The translations under genes were made by a program, and so were the position numbers. A model generated the notes under the pieces. It worked only from the letters and a program-made list of their open reading frames with translations, did not search any database and was not told the origin of the DNA. A stretch of 64,000 nucleotides of DNA from Muraenolepis orangiensis (Eukaryota > Chordata > Actinopteri > Gadiformes > Muraenolepididae), in contig CM050999.1 in assembly GCA_027704905.1 (NCBI GenBank), positions 9,993,965-10,057,964 of the forward strand. Direction: 5' to 3'. This document shows positions 43,838-64,000 of the stretch, piece by piece (position 1 is the stretch's first letter; every line of letters starts with the position of its first letter).

Positions 43838-44397
43838 GCAAATTAACTTTACGGCAGTCACAGGCACAGTAGGTAGCATAGGTTGCTTTTCCAGAAGGGT
43901 TTAGAGCTGGCAGTGAAGTGAGATTGAACCGTGAGTCTGTCTCTTCGGTCATGCTTGGTATCAGAACACGAATCCTGGTTCTTCTACTTCTTTACAGCAG
44001 ATAGAAAAGCAGTCATCTTTCAGGGATAACCAGAGACTCACGAAACATCTCAGACCAAGCTTTTAAGGGAGTCTAACCGACACCATCAAAGCTTTCTTCA
44101 CATGGAAACCTTTGGAAAATGATACGCAATTACAACTCCAACAATTATCGAACATAATTGAATATATTATCGTATATATTCTATTATATATATTTTATGA
44201 CGGCAAGTTAAACTTCCTAACAAACCAAACTGTTAAGTGTTAAGAACCAGTAAATTAAAAATCTAAAGCGTATTTTTTTTAAATATAAACATTTCTCAGA
44301 AATAAAGCATATTAAATATAGATTTTCTTTTTGGTAAGAATTGACATGAGAGCCGATACGCGCTAAGGCCACGCTGCGAAGGAGGTCCGGGGGAACG

Positions 44398-52977
<8,580 letters not shown>

Positions 52978-53399
52978 TTCTGACCATAAACAAGAGGAGT
53001 TAGTGAACGGAGAGACACTGCGTCTATAGGAAGAGGAACCTTTCTAAACCTCATCCAACACCTTCTTCTGCTGTAGGTTTGTTTGGTGTTTAAGTAAAAC
53101 CATGTGTGTAATTGTGCAGACTGGGCCCTGTTCCATATGAGCTAAATAACTTATAGTCTATTCTTATATAACATCCTATTCCCCTGCTCTTTATTTATAG
53201 TACAGTATGAAGTACTGAGATTGTGAGATGTTTAAAATACGGTCAGTTCTATATAGAGCTACTGTTCCCTTGTTGCTCAACAGGGAACAGTAGTCATGGG
53301 TTCAACTGGTAACACCTGTAGGAGTTTCCTATGTCCACTGACAGTGGACAGCTGCAGTTTAACACACTTACACACATTCACCAGTTTAACCGATCCGGT

Positions 53400-53406
53400 G
53401 GACTGG

Positions 53407-53457
<51 letters not shown>
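53400..53457. repeat. (TG)n microsatellite upstream of spart exon 1
   Basis: About 25 TG dinucleotides. Other sequence from 52978 to 53600 shows no gene. Confidence 0.95.
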
Positions 53458-53458
<1 letters not shown>

Positions 53459-53597
53459 GCAAAGTAGTCCATCAGTAAAGTAGTTCAACAACCAGAAAGT
53501 GCAGAAAGACTAGTTGTTTTAGTGGTAATATACAAGGAAGAATGATGAGAAGTCTTGTCTACTAGTACTAGTACTGCGCCATGAAGAAGACGTGAAC

Positions 53598-53790
53598 TCA
53601 CCGGAGGAGAGGAGGAAACACCCGAGAGATCTGAGAGTCCTGGTTTTAAATACACCGTTATTATATACCGAGTTGTGTGGAGGATGTGTGTTGCTCAACG
53701 GCACCACGGTCACCTGCCCTGCCTGGTGTGTAAACTCAAGATAACGCAGCGACCCCGATACGCGTGTAACGTGACGCGGTGCCAAGGATA
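53598..53790 (-). other. Possible 5' untranslated exon/promoter region of spart
   Basis: On the minus strand a good donor (CTCCG|GTGAGT, near 53600) ends a GC-moderate segment that also contains CpGs ('acgcgtgtaacgtgacgcgg'). It would splice to the coding exon beginning upstream of 52977. This is inferred from signal and position only. Confidence 0.35.
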
Positions 53791-54387
53791 AATAAAACAA
53801 CCCCAACAAACCGAAACACTCCTCTACGGTGCGCTAGGAGGATAAAAAAAACAAAAACAGGGGCGTTTGACTCAATGTCGCCCCCCTCTGGTGTATTTGA
53901 TATATAATATGGACGGTACAGTGTATGCAATACACAGTGAAATGATTTTGACCGCTCCAAACATGTGCCAGTGATGTGTCCAGTGATTACAGGAATATAT
54001 AGGTTACAAACAAATATACACAAAATGACAAGAATTACAAAAACCTAAAAATGACACAAATGTACACAGTTACATCATTGCTGAGTATATATATATATGT
54101 ATACAGTTTCTGTTGCCATTATATTCAGCAAGGAAATGCCTTCCACATGTATGTTGTGGGCGGCTATAATGACTGACAATGTTGAATGTGCTGCTAAAAA
54201 TGTAATACATTTGATAACAATAATAAGATGGAAATATGATCAGAAAGTTGAATATGATATGTTTAACAATAATCGGTGCTGGCTGAAACTAATTCCTTCT
54301 GAAGCAAACACTCTTCTGCTGGAATATCAACCTGACCTATACACTAACATGAACCAATATGGCAGTCAATTGGATGGATAGATGGAA

Positions 54388-54394
<7 letters not shown>

Positions 54395-54452
<58 letters not shown>
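54395..54452. repeat. (TA)n microsatellite
   Basis: About 28 TA dinucleotides in AT-rich DNA; 53880-54560 otherwise has no recognisable gene. Confidence 0.95.
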
Positions 54453-54458
<6 letters not shown>

Positions 54459-54681
54459 CAAACAAACATAACAAAAAAAATAATAATACATAATAATACA
54501 TCTTTACGTATGTTTTATTATTTTACAATAATAAAATAATACATCTTTGTATTCATATTGTTTTTGCCTTTGCTCACATTAATCGGCGTGTGCGCCGATC
54601 ATTAAAACACCTGTTCTACCTGGCTTCTGTTCACTTTTGGGTCCCACCTACACCCAGCCGTGACAGTATAATCCAGCCAAG

Positions 54682-55698
54682 ATGGACCCAGCGGAGCGTA
54701 ACAGGATGCAAGCTGCGATAGAGCAACAGGGCGCCATGCTCGGGTCCCACCAACAGGACCTTGGAATCGTGCACCACAGTCTCAATGCCGTTGACGAGGC
54801 CCTCACCTCTCTGAAGACCGAGGTACAGGATCTGAGGGGTGCGGCTGCCAAACCTCCGGTCGTCCCTGCTTCCCCAGCTCCTCCTGCTATCCCAGGACCT
54901 CCTCGTCATGAACCCAGGCTACCAACACCTCAGCCCTACAAAGGGGAACCAGGGACCTGCCAGGTCCTTTCTGTCTCAATGCTCCCTGGCCATGGAGCTA
55001 CAGATCTCCATGTTCCCTTCAGAACGAACCAAGGTGGCTTATGTCGTCTCTCTACTATCCGGAAGGGCCCGAGAATGGGTGACCAGCAATGTGGGACACA
55101 GATTCACCTTGTTGTGCCTCGTTTAAGGAGTTCTCGGACGAGATGAGGGGAGTGTTCGATCGCTCTCTGTGTGGAACAGATGCAGCGAGGGAGTAACATA
55201 CCATTATGCCATTGATTTCAGAACGTTGGCGGCCTCTTGTGACAGGGATTTTCAGGCCTTGTTTGATGCCTTTTTTTAATGGACTATGCGAGTCGGTCAA
55301 GGACAAATTGATCTCCCATGACCCTCCAAATAACTTGGACTCGTTGATCGATGTGGCCGGACATACTGACGCCCATTTAAGGTCTCGCTCTAAGGCTTCA
55401 CAACAGTTCAGTCGTCGTTCGACCCATGCAGTTGGGTAGAACTAGGGTTTCGCTTGAGGAGCTGGGGGACACCCAGGCGTGCTTCTTTTATGGCCAGCAG
55501 GGCCATTTCAGTCAGCATTGTCCCATCAAACACTCCAGTCAACCCTCTTCAGCGGTGCTGGTGAGTATCACGCTCAAGTCAGCCTCATCGTCCAGGCAGC
55601 ATTTAACGGTCCTGGTTCACCTACCTGACCAGACGGTTCCTCTCCCCGCTCTCATTGATTCTAGGGTGGACCGGAATTCATTCAGGTCGCTATCGTAA
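54682..55698 (+). pseudogene. Gypsy gag-protease remnant
   Basis: It starts with MDPAERNRMQAAIEQQGAML at 54682 and continues with LPTPQPYKGEPGTC (frame 1). It switches to ARSFLSQCSLAMELQISMFP and VAYVVSLLSGRAREWVTSN (frame 2) and then LFDAFFNGLCESVKDKLI. The zinc knuckle reads CFFYGQQGHFSQHC, with the second Cys replaced. The protease-like active site reads LIDSR instead of LIDSG. Several frameshifts make it non-functional. Confidence 0.8.
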
Positions 55699-55879
55699 AA
55701 TAATTGAATATCTGTGTCCAGGGTTTAAATTAAGTCGGAGGAATTCTTTGTGTTTGCCCCAACAGATGACCCGTACACTGCCAAGACAATTGGTCCTGCT
55801 CGCTGCTTGGTAGGAGTCGAGGAGAGCGCCTCCTGTCCAGGAGGACTGGGGGCTTAATTCAAGGCTGGCCTGCCATCCG

Positions 55880-56180
55880 GGCGTGTCACGAAAAGTGGCC
55901 CTCGTCACACAGCGCTTCTGGTGGTCAACCTTAAAATATGACGTGAAGGCGTATGTCGCTGCGTGTCCTGTCTACTCACGTAACAAGGTGAGCAACGGAC
56001 CCCCGGCTGGGCTCCTCAGAACACTACCGATTCCCCAATGACCTTGGTCCCATCTAGCAGTCGATTTTGTCACTGGTCTCCCCCCCTCGGATGGTAAAAC
56101 CTGCATCCTGACCATTGTCGACCGTTTCTCCAAGGCGGCTAATTTCATGCCACTGCCTAAACTACCCTCAGCTAAGCTAC
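55880..56180 (+). pseudogene. Gypsy integrase fragment
   Basis: Frames give HQALWWSTLKYDVKAYVAAC ... CPVYSRNKVSN and then FVTGLPPSDGKTCILTIVDR FSKAANFMPLPKLPSAK, the zinc-binding end and first catalytic D region of Ty3/gypsy integrases. The frame breaks before reaching the rest of the catalytic core, where the LINE begins. Confidence 0.8.
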
Positions 56181-56334
56181 GACGATAGTGATGGACCTGA
56201 TCGCTGGCGACGACGAGACAGCCTACAGGGAGGAGGTTGGATCGCTGGAGCAGTGGTGCCAGGAGAACAGCCTCGCCCTCAACATCAAGAAGACCAAGGA
56301 GCTGATCGTGGACTACACCAGCAGTGTAGACTAG

Positions 56335-58302
56335 ACCAGCACGAGCCTCTCCTCCACCTCCTTGGCTGTCCGAACCTCTGCGGGCTCGTAGAGCAGAGCT
56401 ACGGGCGGCCGAGAGAAAATGGAGGAAATCGGACTCCTCTGATGACCTCGCTCACTACCTCCGTCTCCTCGCTGGCTTCACCTCCACGGTATCGGCTGCT
56501 AAATCTGCCTTCTACCGTACAAAAATAAACTCTTCTGCCTCTAACCCAAGGAAACTTTTCTCCATGTTCTCTTCCCTCCTCAACCCCCCCTCCCCTCCCC
56601 CTCCCTCCTCCCTCTCAGCTGATGACTTTGTCACCTTCTTTACGAAGAAGGTGAACGACATTACCTCCTCCTTCACCCCCACCGCTTTCCTCCCTCCCTC
56701 CTCTCCCACCCCCACTAACCTTACCTGTTTCAACCCCCTCTCCCCCGATGAAGTTAACAAACTGGTGACATCTAACCACCCTACCACCTGCCCCCTCGAC
56801 CCAATCCCTTCCTCTCTTCTCCAGGACATCTCGGGCGATATCCTTCCCTTCCTTACATCCCAAATCAACATCTCCCTTGAGGCAGGCCTGTTTCCGGCAG
56901 CCTTCAAGACTGCCAGAATCAAGCCGCTCCTCAAGAAACCATCCCTAGACACCACTGATGTCCAAAACTACAGACCGGTATCTCTCCTATCATTCCTGTC
57001 CAAAACCATTGAACGGGCTGTCTCCTCACAACTTTCTTCCTATCTCTCCCAGAACAACCTCCTCGACCCTCACCAGTCAGGCTTCAAGGCTGCGCACTCC
57101 ACGGAGACGGCACTGCTCGCAGTGACAGAGTCTCTTCGTGATGCCAGAAGCTCGTCCCTCTCATCGGTACTGATCCTTCTCGACCTGTCTGCGGCGTTCG
57201 ACACAGTGAACCACCAGATCCTCCTCTCCACTCTCGCCGAGCTTGGAATCGCTGGAACTGCGTTATCCTGGTTCACCTCCTACCTTGCAGATCGGACTTA
57301 TCAGGTCACATGGAACGGTTCCCTGTCCAAACCCTGCACCCTGGACACCGGAGTTCCTCAAGGCTCAGTATTGGGACCCCTTCTGTTTTCTCTTTACACT
57401 AAATCGCTAGGCTCTGTAATCGCATCTCATGGCTTCTCCTATCACTGCTATGCAGATGACACTCAACTGTTTCTCTCCTTTCCCCCCTCAGAAACCCAAA
57501 TAGCAACACGCATCTCGAAATGCCTGGCCGACATCAGCAGATGGACAGCCGCCAACCACCTGAAGCTCAACCTTGACAAGACTGAGCTCCTCTTCATACC
57601 GGGGAAAGACTGCCCTCAGATGGACCTACTGGTCACCATCGAGAACACCCAAGTCTCCCCCTCAACCACAACAAGAGACCTTGGTGTGGTGGTAGATGAC
57701 CAGCTGTCCTGCAATGCCAACGTCACCGCGGTGGCCCGATCTTGCAGAATTGCCCTCTACAACATCCGCAGGATCCGGCCCTTCCTCACACGTGAAGCGG
57801 CGCAGATCCTGGTCCAAGCACTCGTCATCACCCGCCTCGACTACTGCAACTCTCTCCTGGCGGGACTCCCCGCCTCTGCAACCAAGCCCCTCCAACGCAT
57901 CCAGAACGCAGCAGCACGCCTGGTATTCAACCTACCGAAATTCTCCCACGTGACCCCTCTCTTCCGCGATCTCCACTGGCTTCCGGTAAATGCTCGCATC
58001 AAATTCAAGACTCTGGTGCTGACCTTTAGGGCAGTCAATGGAACTGCCCCGGCCTACCTCCAGGCGTTGGTCAAACCCTACATCCCAGCCAGAGCGCTCC
58101 GCTCAACTTCTGCCAGGGACTTGTTCGACCTTCACTAAGGTCAACCAAACATCGCTCGTCCAAGACCCAGCTCTTCACAGCTCTGGCCCCACAGTGGTGG
58201 AATGAACTCCCGTCTCATGTCAGGACGGCAGAGTCCCTCGCCAGCTTCCGCAAGAGACTCAAGACCCACCTGTTCAGAGTCCACCTGGACTCTCCTTTGT
58301 GA
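56335..58302 (+). pseudogene. L2-clade LINE ORF2 (reverse transcriptase), nearly intact 3' half
   Basis: The frame is open from about 56335 (PPPPWLSEPLRARRAELRAA; first ATG 56564) to 58138. It holds the fingers/palm LKKPSLDTTDVQNYRPVSLL, DPHQSGFKAAHSTETALLAV, LLDLSAAFDTVNHQILL (catalytic D), TGVPQGSVLGPLLFSLY, CYADDTQLF (YADD site) and LHWLPVNARIKFKTLVL. A frameshift near 58120-58140 separates the terminal TQLFTALAPQWWNELPSHVR segment, which ends at a TGA at 58300. The endonuclease part is absent (5' truncation). All core RT motifs are intact, suggesting a fairly young insertion. Confidence 0.88.
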
Positions 58303-58590
58303 AACCCCTAAACTTGCTTAAAGTCCTGACATTAATAGCTCTTAGCATGTTGTATATGTTAGCAAGTGTATGTCCTTAATGTTGTTAACACGCTCTTATC
58401 ACAGCTACTTAAGCAGGTGACCTAGCAGTACGAAATTGTGTTATTCATCTTGTCAATATGAATACTTGTGAACTGCTGTATTTATATGTTTGCGTACCCC
58501 AGTGTTATGCTATTGTCTGCTTCAACTAATGTACACCTTGTAAGTCGCTTTGGATAAAAGCGTCTGCCAAATGCCCTAAATGTAAATGTA
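58303..58590 (+). repeat. L2 3' untranslated region and tail
   Basis: It includes the widely shared teleost L2/SINE tail 'ttgtaagtcgctttggataaaagcgtctgccaaatg', then 'taaatgtaaatgta' where the host LINE resumes. Confidence 0.8.
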
Positions 58591-59224
58591 CAGGAAGCAG
58601 AGAGGAGAGCACGGCGGTCATTGACGGTGTTGCAGTAGAGAGGGTCAGCAGCTTCAAGTTCCTCGGCGTGCACATCTCCGAGGACCTCACATGGGTCACG
58701 CACACCACACATGTGGTGAAAAGGGCCCAACAACGCCTGTATTTCCTCAGGCGTCTGAGGAAATTCAGCATGGGCCCCCGCACCCTGAGAACATTCTACA
58801 CCGGCACAATTGAGAGAGTTCTTACAGGGTGGATCACCGCCTGGTACGGGAACTGCACCGCACTCGAGCGCAGAGCGCTTCAAAGGGTGGTGCGGACGGC
58901 CCAGTATATCGTTGGAGGTGAGCTCCCTCCTGGATATATACAACCAGCGGTGCGTGGCCAAGGCCAAACGCATCATAAAAGACAATGCCCACCCCAGCCA
59001 CCAACTGTATTCACTGTTACCGTCAGGCAGGCGATACCGCAGTATCAAGTGCCGTACAAATAGACTCAGAGATAGCTTCCACAGTCAGGCCATCAGGCTG
59101 CTGAACAAGGGCGTATAGCATATAACAATGTATATTTTATTACATTGATTTATATATATATATTGCTCTTTTTCTGTGCTAATATATTGCACAGAAATAT
59201 GTTATAAATTGATATATGCACTTT

Positions 59225-59410
59225 TATATTCAGATTCAGATTCAGATTCAGAAAACTTTATTAATCCCGAGGGAAATTAAGGTGCAACAGTTGACACAGG
59301 GGGAATAAATGCACACACAAGAATACTAATACCTAAGCTAAAAAACAAAACAACTAACTAAAATAAAACTATTATAAACAAAAATAGTTCAAATAATTCT
59401 AAATGAAGTC
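59225..59410 (+). repeat. Repeat-like insert in the LINE 3' region
   Basis: It starts with four 'attcag' hexamers, then 'aaactttattaatcccgagggaaattaagg', a common fish interspersed-repeat sequence, and is A-rich. The exact family was not identified. Confidence 0.5.
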
Positions 59411-60079
59411 TAAATGTATTGATGTATTGATGTATTGTATGATGTATTGTATTTTTATATATTTAACTTTATACAGTTTGTACTTTTTACTTATTTTTTA
59501 TTCTATTATTTTTATTTTTATATGGTCTGTCGTCGGGTATTGCACATAAGATTTTCACCCATTGCTTATACTTGTACAACTTTGATGTGACAATAAACTT
59601 GACTTGACTTGACTTGACTTGTGTGTTAATCCAGCATGTACTCAATGCTGGATTATCACCCTGATTTTTGTAAAGCCTCATGTCTGTATCAAGCTAAGTG
59701 TCACATATTGTGTTCTGTTTATTGATCCACCCTGTTTTGACCCTACCCTGGATAATGACCTTGTTTTTGCCTTGAGTTTTTGTACCTCTACCTCAACCCT
59801 CGACAACCTGTTACTGACCTCTGCTTGCCTTGACCACGTTTTGGGATTTTTCCCTGTCTGCCTCTGCCTTTGCTCGCGTTAATCTGCGTGTGCACCGATC
59901 ATTAAACACCTGTTCTACCTGGCTTTTGTTCACTCTGCTCTTGGGTCCCACCTAAACCCAGCCGTGATAAATACAGTGCAGTGCAGAACAGGGCAGTAGC
60001 TGAAATGAGTCCAGAAAGCCTAGCAAAGTATGATTGTGTAATGTAATATGGATGACAATATTATGATGCAACACTCCTA

Positions 60080-61080
60080 GCAGTTCAGTAGGCGCACTGC
60101 CTGTGGATAAAAACTGGTCCCTCCTGCGCAACCGGCAACCGGACCGCAGGGGGAGAAGATATAGTGCCCAGGGTGGTTGGCGGTCCTTTGTGATGGAGAT
60201 GGCCTTATTCCGACATCTGGTCCTAAAGATCTCCTCAATGCATGGAAGTGCACACCAGATGATAATTTCCGCCGTCGTCACGACCCTCTGGATGGCTTTC
60301 TTGTCCTGTGCAGTGGTGTTGCTATACCAGAGAGTGACTCCACTCTACAGTGCCATGGTACAATATCACTAGCCACCGTTTGCCTATGCGACTTCTCCTG
60401 AGGCACAGCAGGTCATAGAGGTGCTGGTGCGCCTTCTTCAGCATGACCTCCGTGTTGCTGGTCCAGGCCATGTGGTCGGAGATCTGTAGTCCTAGGAAAC
60501 GGCAGTATAGTCATGTGTGTACAGCGAGTACAGCCGGGAACTGAGGCAGCAGCCTTGAGGTGTTCCGGTCCGGTTGAGGACCAGAGTAGATGAGATGTTG
60601 TTCCCAATCTTCACCACTTGCGGCCTGCCCGTCAGGAAGTCCATAATCCAGTTACAGTTTGTTGTTGGTGACTGCCCCTGAGCTCCCCTTGTAGTTGGAG
60701 AGGACCCTCAGACCTTGCCGCATACGTCTGGTGTCAGAGCCCCCGAACTGTAAATACCTGGCCTTCTTGTAGTGATCAGAATCGCCTGTTGTGAAAGCGG
60801 TTGTGAAAACCTGTTGTGAAAGCTGTTGTGGAAGCTTTGTTTGTCCCTTAGTTTGTTCCGTATGTCAGCATTCATCCATGGTTTGCGGTTCTGGAATGAG
60901 CAAACAGACCTGGTTGGGATGCATTCCTCCACTAGCCTGTTTATGTATGCTGTGACATGATCTGCAGTCCGGATGGCAGACTCCAGTCTGTGATTTCCAG
61001 CCCACCCTGCAGATGAAGTATGGCGTCGTATACTTAAATGAGTAGTTATGTTGTAGTTCCAGTGATCAGTGATCAACAAT
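60080..61080 (-). pseudogene. Antisense LINE fragments (CR1/L2-like ORF2 pieces)
   Basis: At 61079-60708 the minus frame reads NHRLESAIRTADHVTAYINR LVEECIPTRSV ... NRKPWMNADIRNKLRDK, which resembles the segment upstream of the RT domain in fish LINEs. It contains short 'gttgtgaaagc' repeats (60795-60835). Positions 60080-60700 carry further degenerate pieces of probably the same element with no long frame. Confidence 0.55.
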
Positions 61081-62855
61081 AGGTATATGTCTACTAACAG
61101 TAGGCCGACCTACGTAACACTGACAGCAGTATGCTACGTTTACTGAGACACGATTAATGTACGTCTGACAGTCTTATGGGAAGACTAGAGACCCTGAGAG
61201 ACAGAGAGATGCATTCAAGAGCTACAACCAAGACTTCTCATTGCTTGAACAACGTGCAGCTGTGAGCCTGTGAAACTCTAAACCCTGCTTCAGGCCCGTG
61301 TGCTGCTATAGAAGGGCCATTATCCACTGTCCTCTGCTACTCTTAGCATGTGTCAAAGACACTGTTATTATGTTATCATAAAAATACACACAAAAAACCT
61401 TTACAAACAAAAGGATACATGCATGACTACTCATTTTCTATTTTATTATATTTTCCATCGATTTTTAGTTTTGTTTTCTATGTCCCTTGCTCTTCGGGCT
61501 AGGTTTGCTTTATAATGTGGCCTGTGAAGACCTTTGAGACTGTAACTGTGATTAAGGGCTATCCAAATACTATTGACTTGACTGACTGGATTGATTAAAG
61601 TATTGATAAATCAATTGATTGGTTGATTGACAATGGGTTGCAGTGGGTAACAGGTCACAGTGGGTACTATGGCCATACCAGCATTATATACCTATCATTT
61701 TGCACATTTCTCATACCTACTCTTATTTTATTGTTAGTTATTGTATACCTGTTTTTAGTAGTAGTTTTTTTAGCAGACTGTTTTTACATATTATTCAACA
61801 ACTGTACATTATATATTAACATGCACTTTACTAAAACATTTGCACTCTGGTTAGATGCCAAATTATTGTCGCTGTACTGTACTTGTGCTGTGCACTGACA
61901 ATATATTTGAATGTAATCTAATCTAAAGTTCATAGTAATAGCGGATTACATCTTTGTGGTAATTGTGGTATCAGTTAAGTCATAACTGTATGCTTTATAG
62001 TGGCTCTGTTCCCTTTGAAACATAGGTTTTGTCAATGCCCTTAAAGTATCACTTCAATTCACCTGTCCGTGTGAGTCTGGATGTGCTTGTTGGGTGTATC
62101 TGATAACAGTTCATATAAAGTGCCTGCAGAGGGCGCCAGATCCTGTTTAATGAAGCGCCATAAACAGAACTGGAGGAGAGTGCTTGGATGGAGTCAGCTG
62201 GACCCAGGTGATCCCTCTTAGTCGCGTATGGCATGTAGTTAAAGCTAGAGTAGTTAGAGAATATAACCAGAATATAAATTAATATTAAACAGTCTAGAAT
62301 AAATATAATAAAATATTTCAGAATATGTACATTGTATACAATTATGAAATTAATAATATTGTCAGTTGTAAATAAGTTATGAAATTGTACAATTATGAAA
62401 TTCTAAAATTAATAATAGTGTCCTATTTATGCCAATTTATTTGTATTATTATTATTCTCTCATATATCGATCTTCAACAAAAAGGAAGAATGGAAGAATA
62501 TGAAGTATGTTTGTGTTGAAACGTTCCAGTCATCTGGGACCACATGGAGAAGTCATTTCATTCTGCACTTCTTCACTTCATTCGTTTCCATTTTATAAAA
62601 AATATTTTCTTATAACCATACGAAGAAATACAAGGGGGAACAAGCTCTGACCTATTTCACGTTTGGACATATTTATTAATGGCTCATTTTCCAAGCATTT
62701 TACAAATTGTTTGGATCTGAGTTGAAATACAACGTTCTCAGTTCACCTTCCTCTTTTTTTTACACAGAAGTTCCCCTATGATATTTTATGCTATCATACT
62801 TACATACCTAGTATCATAGATATATACTGTAGCTAGATCAATAAAAAGGTATATA
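61081..62855. other. AT-rich stretch without a recognised gene
   Basis: Only short open frames with no family resemblance. Short 'attgattgattg' and 'acttgactgact' repeats near 61570-61630. Confidence 0.5.
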
Positions 62856-62856
62856 G

Positions 62857-62863
62857 ATCAATT

Positions 62864-62922
<59 letters not shown>
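62857..62922. repeat. (GATA)n microsatellite
   Basis: About 16 perfect GATA units. Confidence 0.97.
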
Positions 62923-62923
<1 letters not shown>

Positions 62924-62934
62924 CTTTATTACGA

Positions 62935-64000
62935 TACTGTACTACTACAGTAGACCATTAGCATACATTATACTACTATAATATCACCTACAGTAGACAT
63001 ACATTATACTGTACTATACTACTACTGTACTACTACAGTAGTCAGTCAGTATCATGTACTAAACTTCTACTATACTACTATACTACTACAGTAGACAGAC
63101 AGTATACTGTACTAAACTACTACCATACTACTATACTACTACAGTAGACAGACAGTATACTGTACTAAACTACTACCATACTACTATACTACTACAGTAG
63201 ACAGACAGTATCATGTACTAAACTACTACCATACTACTATACTACTACAGTAGACAGACAGTATCATGTACTAAACTACTACCATACTACTATACTACTA
63301 CAGTAGACAGACAGTATACTGTACTAAACTACTACCATACTACTATACTACTACAGTAGACAGACAGTATACTGTACTAAACTACTACCATACTACTATA
63401 CTACTACAGTAGACAGACAGTATCATGTACTAAACTACTACTAAACTGCTATACTACTACCGTAGAAGACAGACAGTATACTGTACTAAACAACTACTAA
63501 ACTGCTATACAACTACAGTAGAAAGACAGTATCATGTACTAAACTACTACTAAACCGCTATACTACTACAGTAGAGAGAGAGTATACTGTACACTATTCT
63601 ACTATACTACTACAGTAGAGAGAGAGTATACTGTACACTATTCTACTATACTACTACAGTAGAGAGAGAGTATACTGTACACTATTCTACTATACTACTA
63701 CAGTAGAGAGAGAGTATACTGTACACTATTCTACTATACTACTACAGTAGAGAGAGAGTATACTGTACACTATTCTACTATACTACTACAGTAGAGAGAG
63801 AGTATGCTGTACACTATTCTACTATACTACTACAGTAGAGAGAGAGTATACTGTACACTATTCTACTATACTACTACAGTAGAGAGAGAGTATGCTGTAC
63901 ACTATTCTACTATACTACTACAGTAGAGAGAGAGTATACTGTACACTATTCTACTATACTACTATACTACTACAGTAGACAGACAGTAGAGACATCTACC
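62935..64000. repeat. Minisatellite, two related unit types, running off the window
   Basis: From about 63060 to 63470 units of about 53 bp contain 'agtagacagacagtatactg' and 'tactaaactactaccatac'. From about 63560 units of about 44 bp contain 'agtagagagagagtatactg' and 'tacactattctactatac'. The same core 'tactatactactacagtag' joins both. Confidence 0.95.

Larger units (their letters stand above)
56185..59620 (+). mobile_element. 5'-truncated LINE split by an L2 insertion
   Basis: Its reverse transcriptase is in two parts: 56190-56332 (AGDDETAYREEVGSLEQWCQ, ENSLALNIKKTKELIVDY) and 58590-59118 (VERVSSFKFLGVHISEDLTW, RAQQRLYFLRRLRKFSMGPR, AWYGNCTALERRALQRVVRT, then after a frameshift IIKDNAHPSHQLYSLLPSGR). 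The two parts are colinear and adjacent in intact relatives. The 3' end is the 'caataaacttgacttgac' pentamer tail at 59590-59620. Confidence 0.8.
54560..59968 (+). mobile_element. Ty3/gypsy LTR retrotransposon, degenerate and twice interrupted
   Basis: About 100 bp at 54565-54665 ('gatcattaaaacacctgttc', 'tacctggcttctgttcac', 'cccagccgtgaca') recurs at 59866-59968. These are the 3' parts of the two LTRs. Between them are gag, CCHC, protease and integrase remnants in order, but no reverse transcriptase or RNase H of the gypsy element. The 5' LTR is truncated. LINE sequence of about 3.4 kb has inserted in the integrase part. Confidence 0.8.

Overview
The window is genomic DNA of a ray-finned (teleost) fish. 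The evidence is vertebrate intron/exon genes, Tc1, pogo/Tigger, hAT-like and PIF/Harbinger DNA transposons, L2/CR1-type LINEs, a degenerate Ty3/gypsy element and tRNA-type SINEs. Perfect (AC)n tracts and minisatellites are exceptionally dense, which is reminiscent of cod-like fishes; that placement is a guess.

Layout. 0-16 kb is transposon-rich. A five-exon TNFRSF14-like receptor gene lies on the minus strand at 4922-6662. It is bracketed by two copies of a hAT-like element in inverted orientation (735-2274 and 9290-10962), with a pogo/Tigger relic, a PIF/Harbinger relic, an LTR-like block, LINE fragments and duplicated unique sequence around it. 16-38 kb is dominated by a complete doublecortin-like kinase gene on the minus strand (dclk1-like, 15 coding exons, 18748-37916). 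Its introns carry a Tc1 relic, several minisatellites and a 5.2-kb minisatellite. At 40.3-42.8 kb on the plus strand lies a bHLH gene matching SOHLH2, whose 5' exons I could not place. A complete spartin gene (spart, 7 coding exons) runs on the minus strand at 44398-52977. The order dclk1-sohlh2-spart is the conserved vertebrate block also found on human 13q13. 54.5-60 kb is a three-level nest: gypsy element > LINE > L2 LINE. The last 3 kb is LINE debris, AT-rich DNA and a minisatellite running off the window.

Exon models were built by hand from splice signals, phase continuity and family similarity. All three complete genes close in frame: TNFRSF14-like 233 aa, dclk1 720 aa, spartin 632 aa. 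dclk1 encodes a microtubule-binding (two DCX domains) protein kinase, sohlh2 a germline-type bHLH regulator, and spartin a MIT/senescence-domain protein of lipid droplets and endosomes. They are neighbours by synteny, not a pathway.

Most unusual feature: several minisatellites are built from copies of exon-intron junctions. Units repeat the dclk1 exon 8 donor, the dclk1 exon 14 donor, the sequence around the dclk1 stop codon, and the end of the sohlh2 bHLH exon with its donor. Others abut splice sites, and dinucleotide repeats form several splice signals directly.
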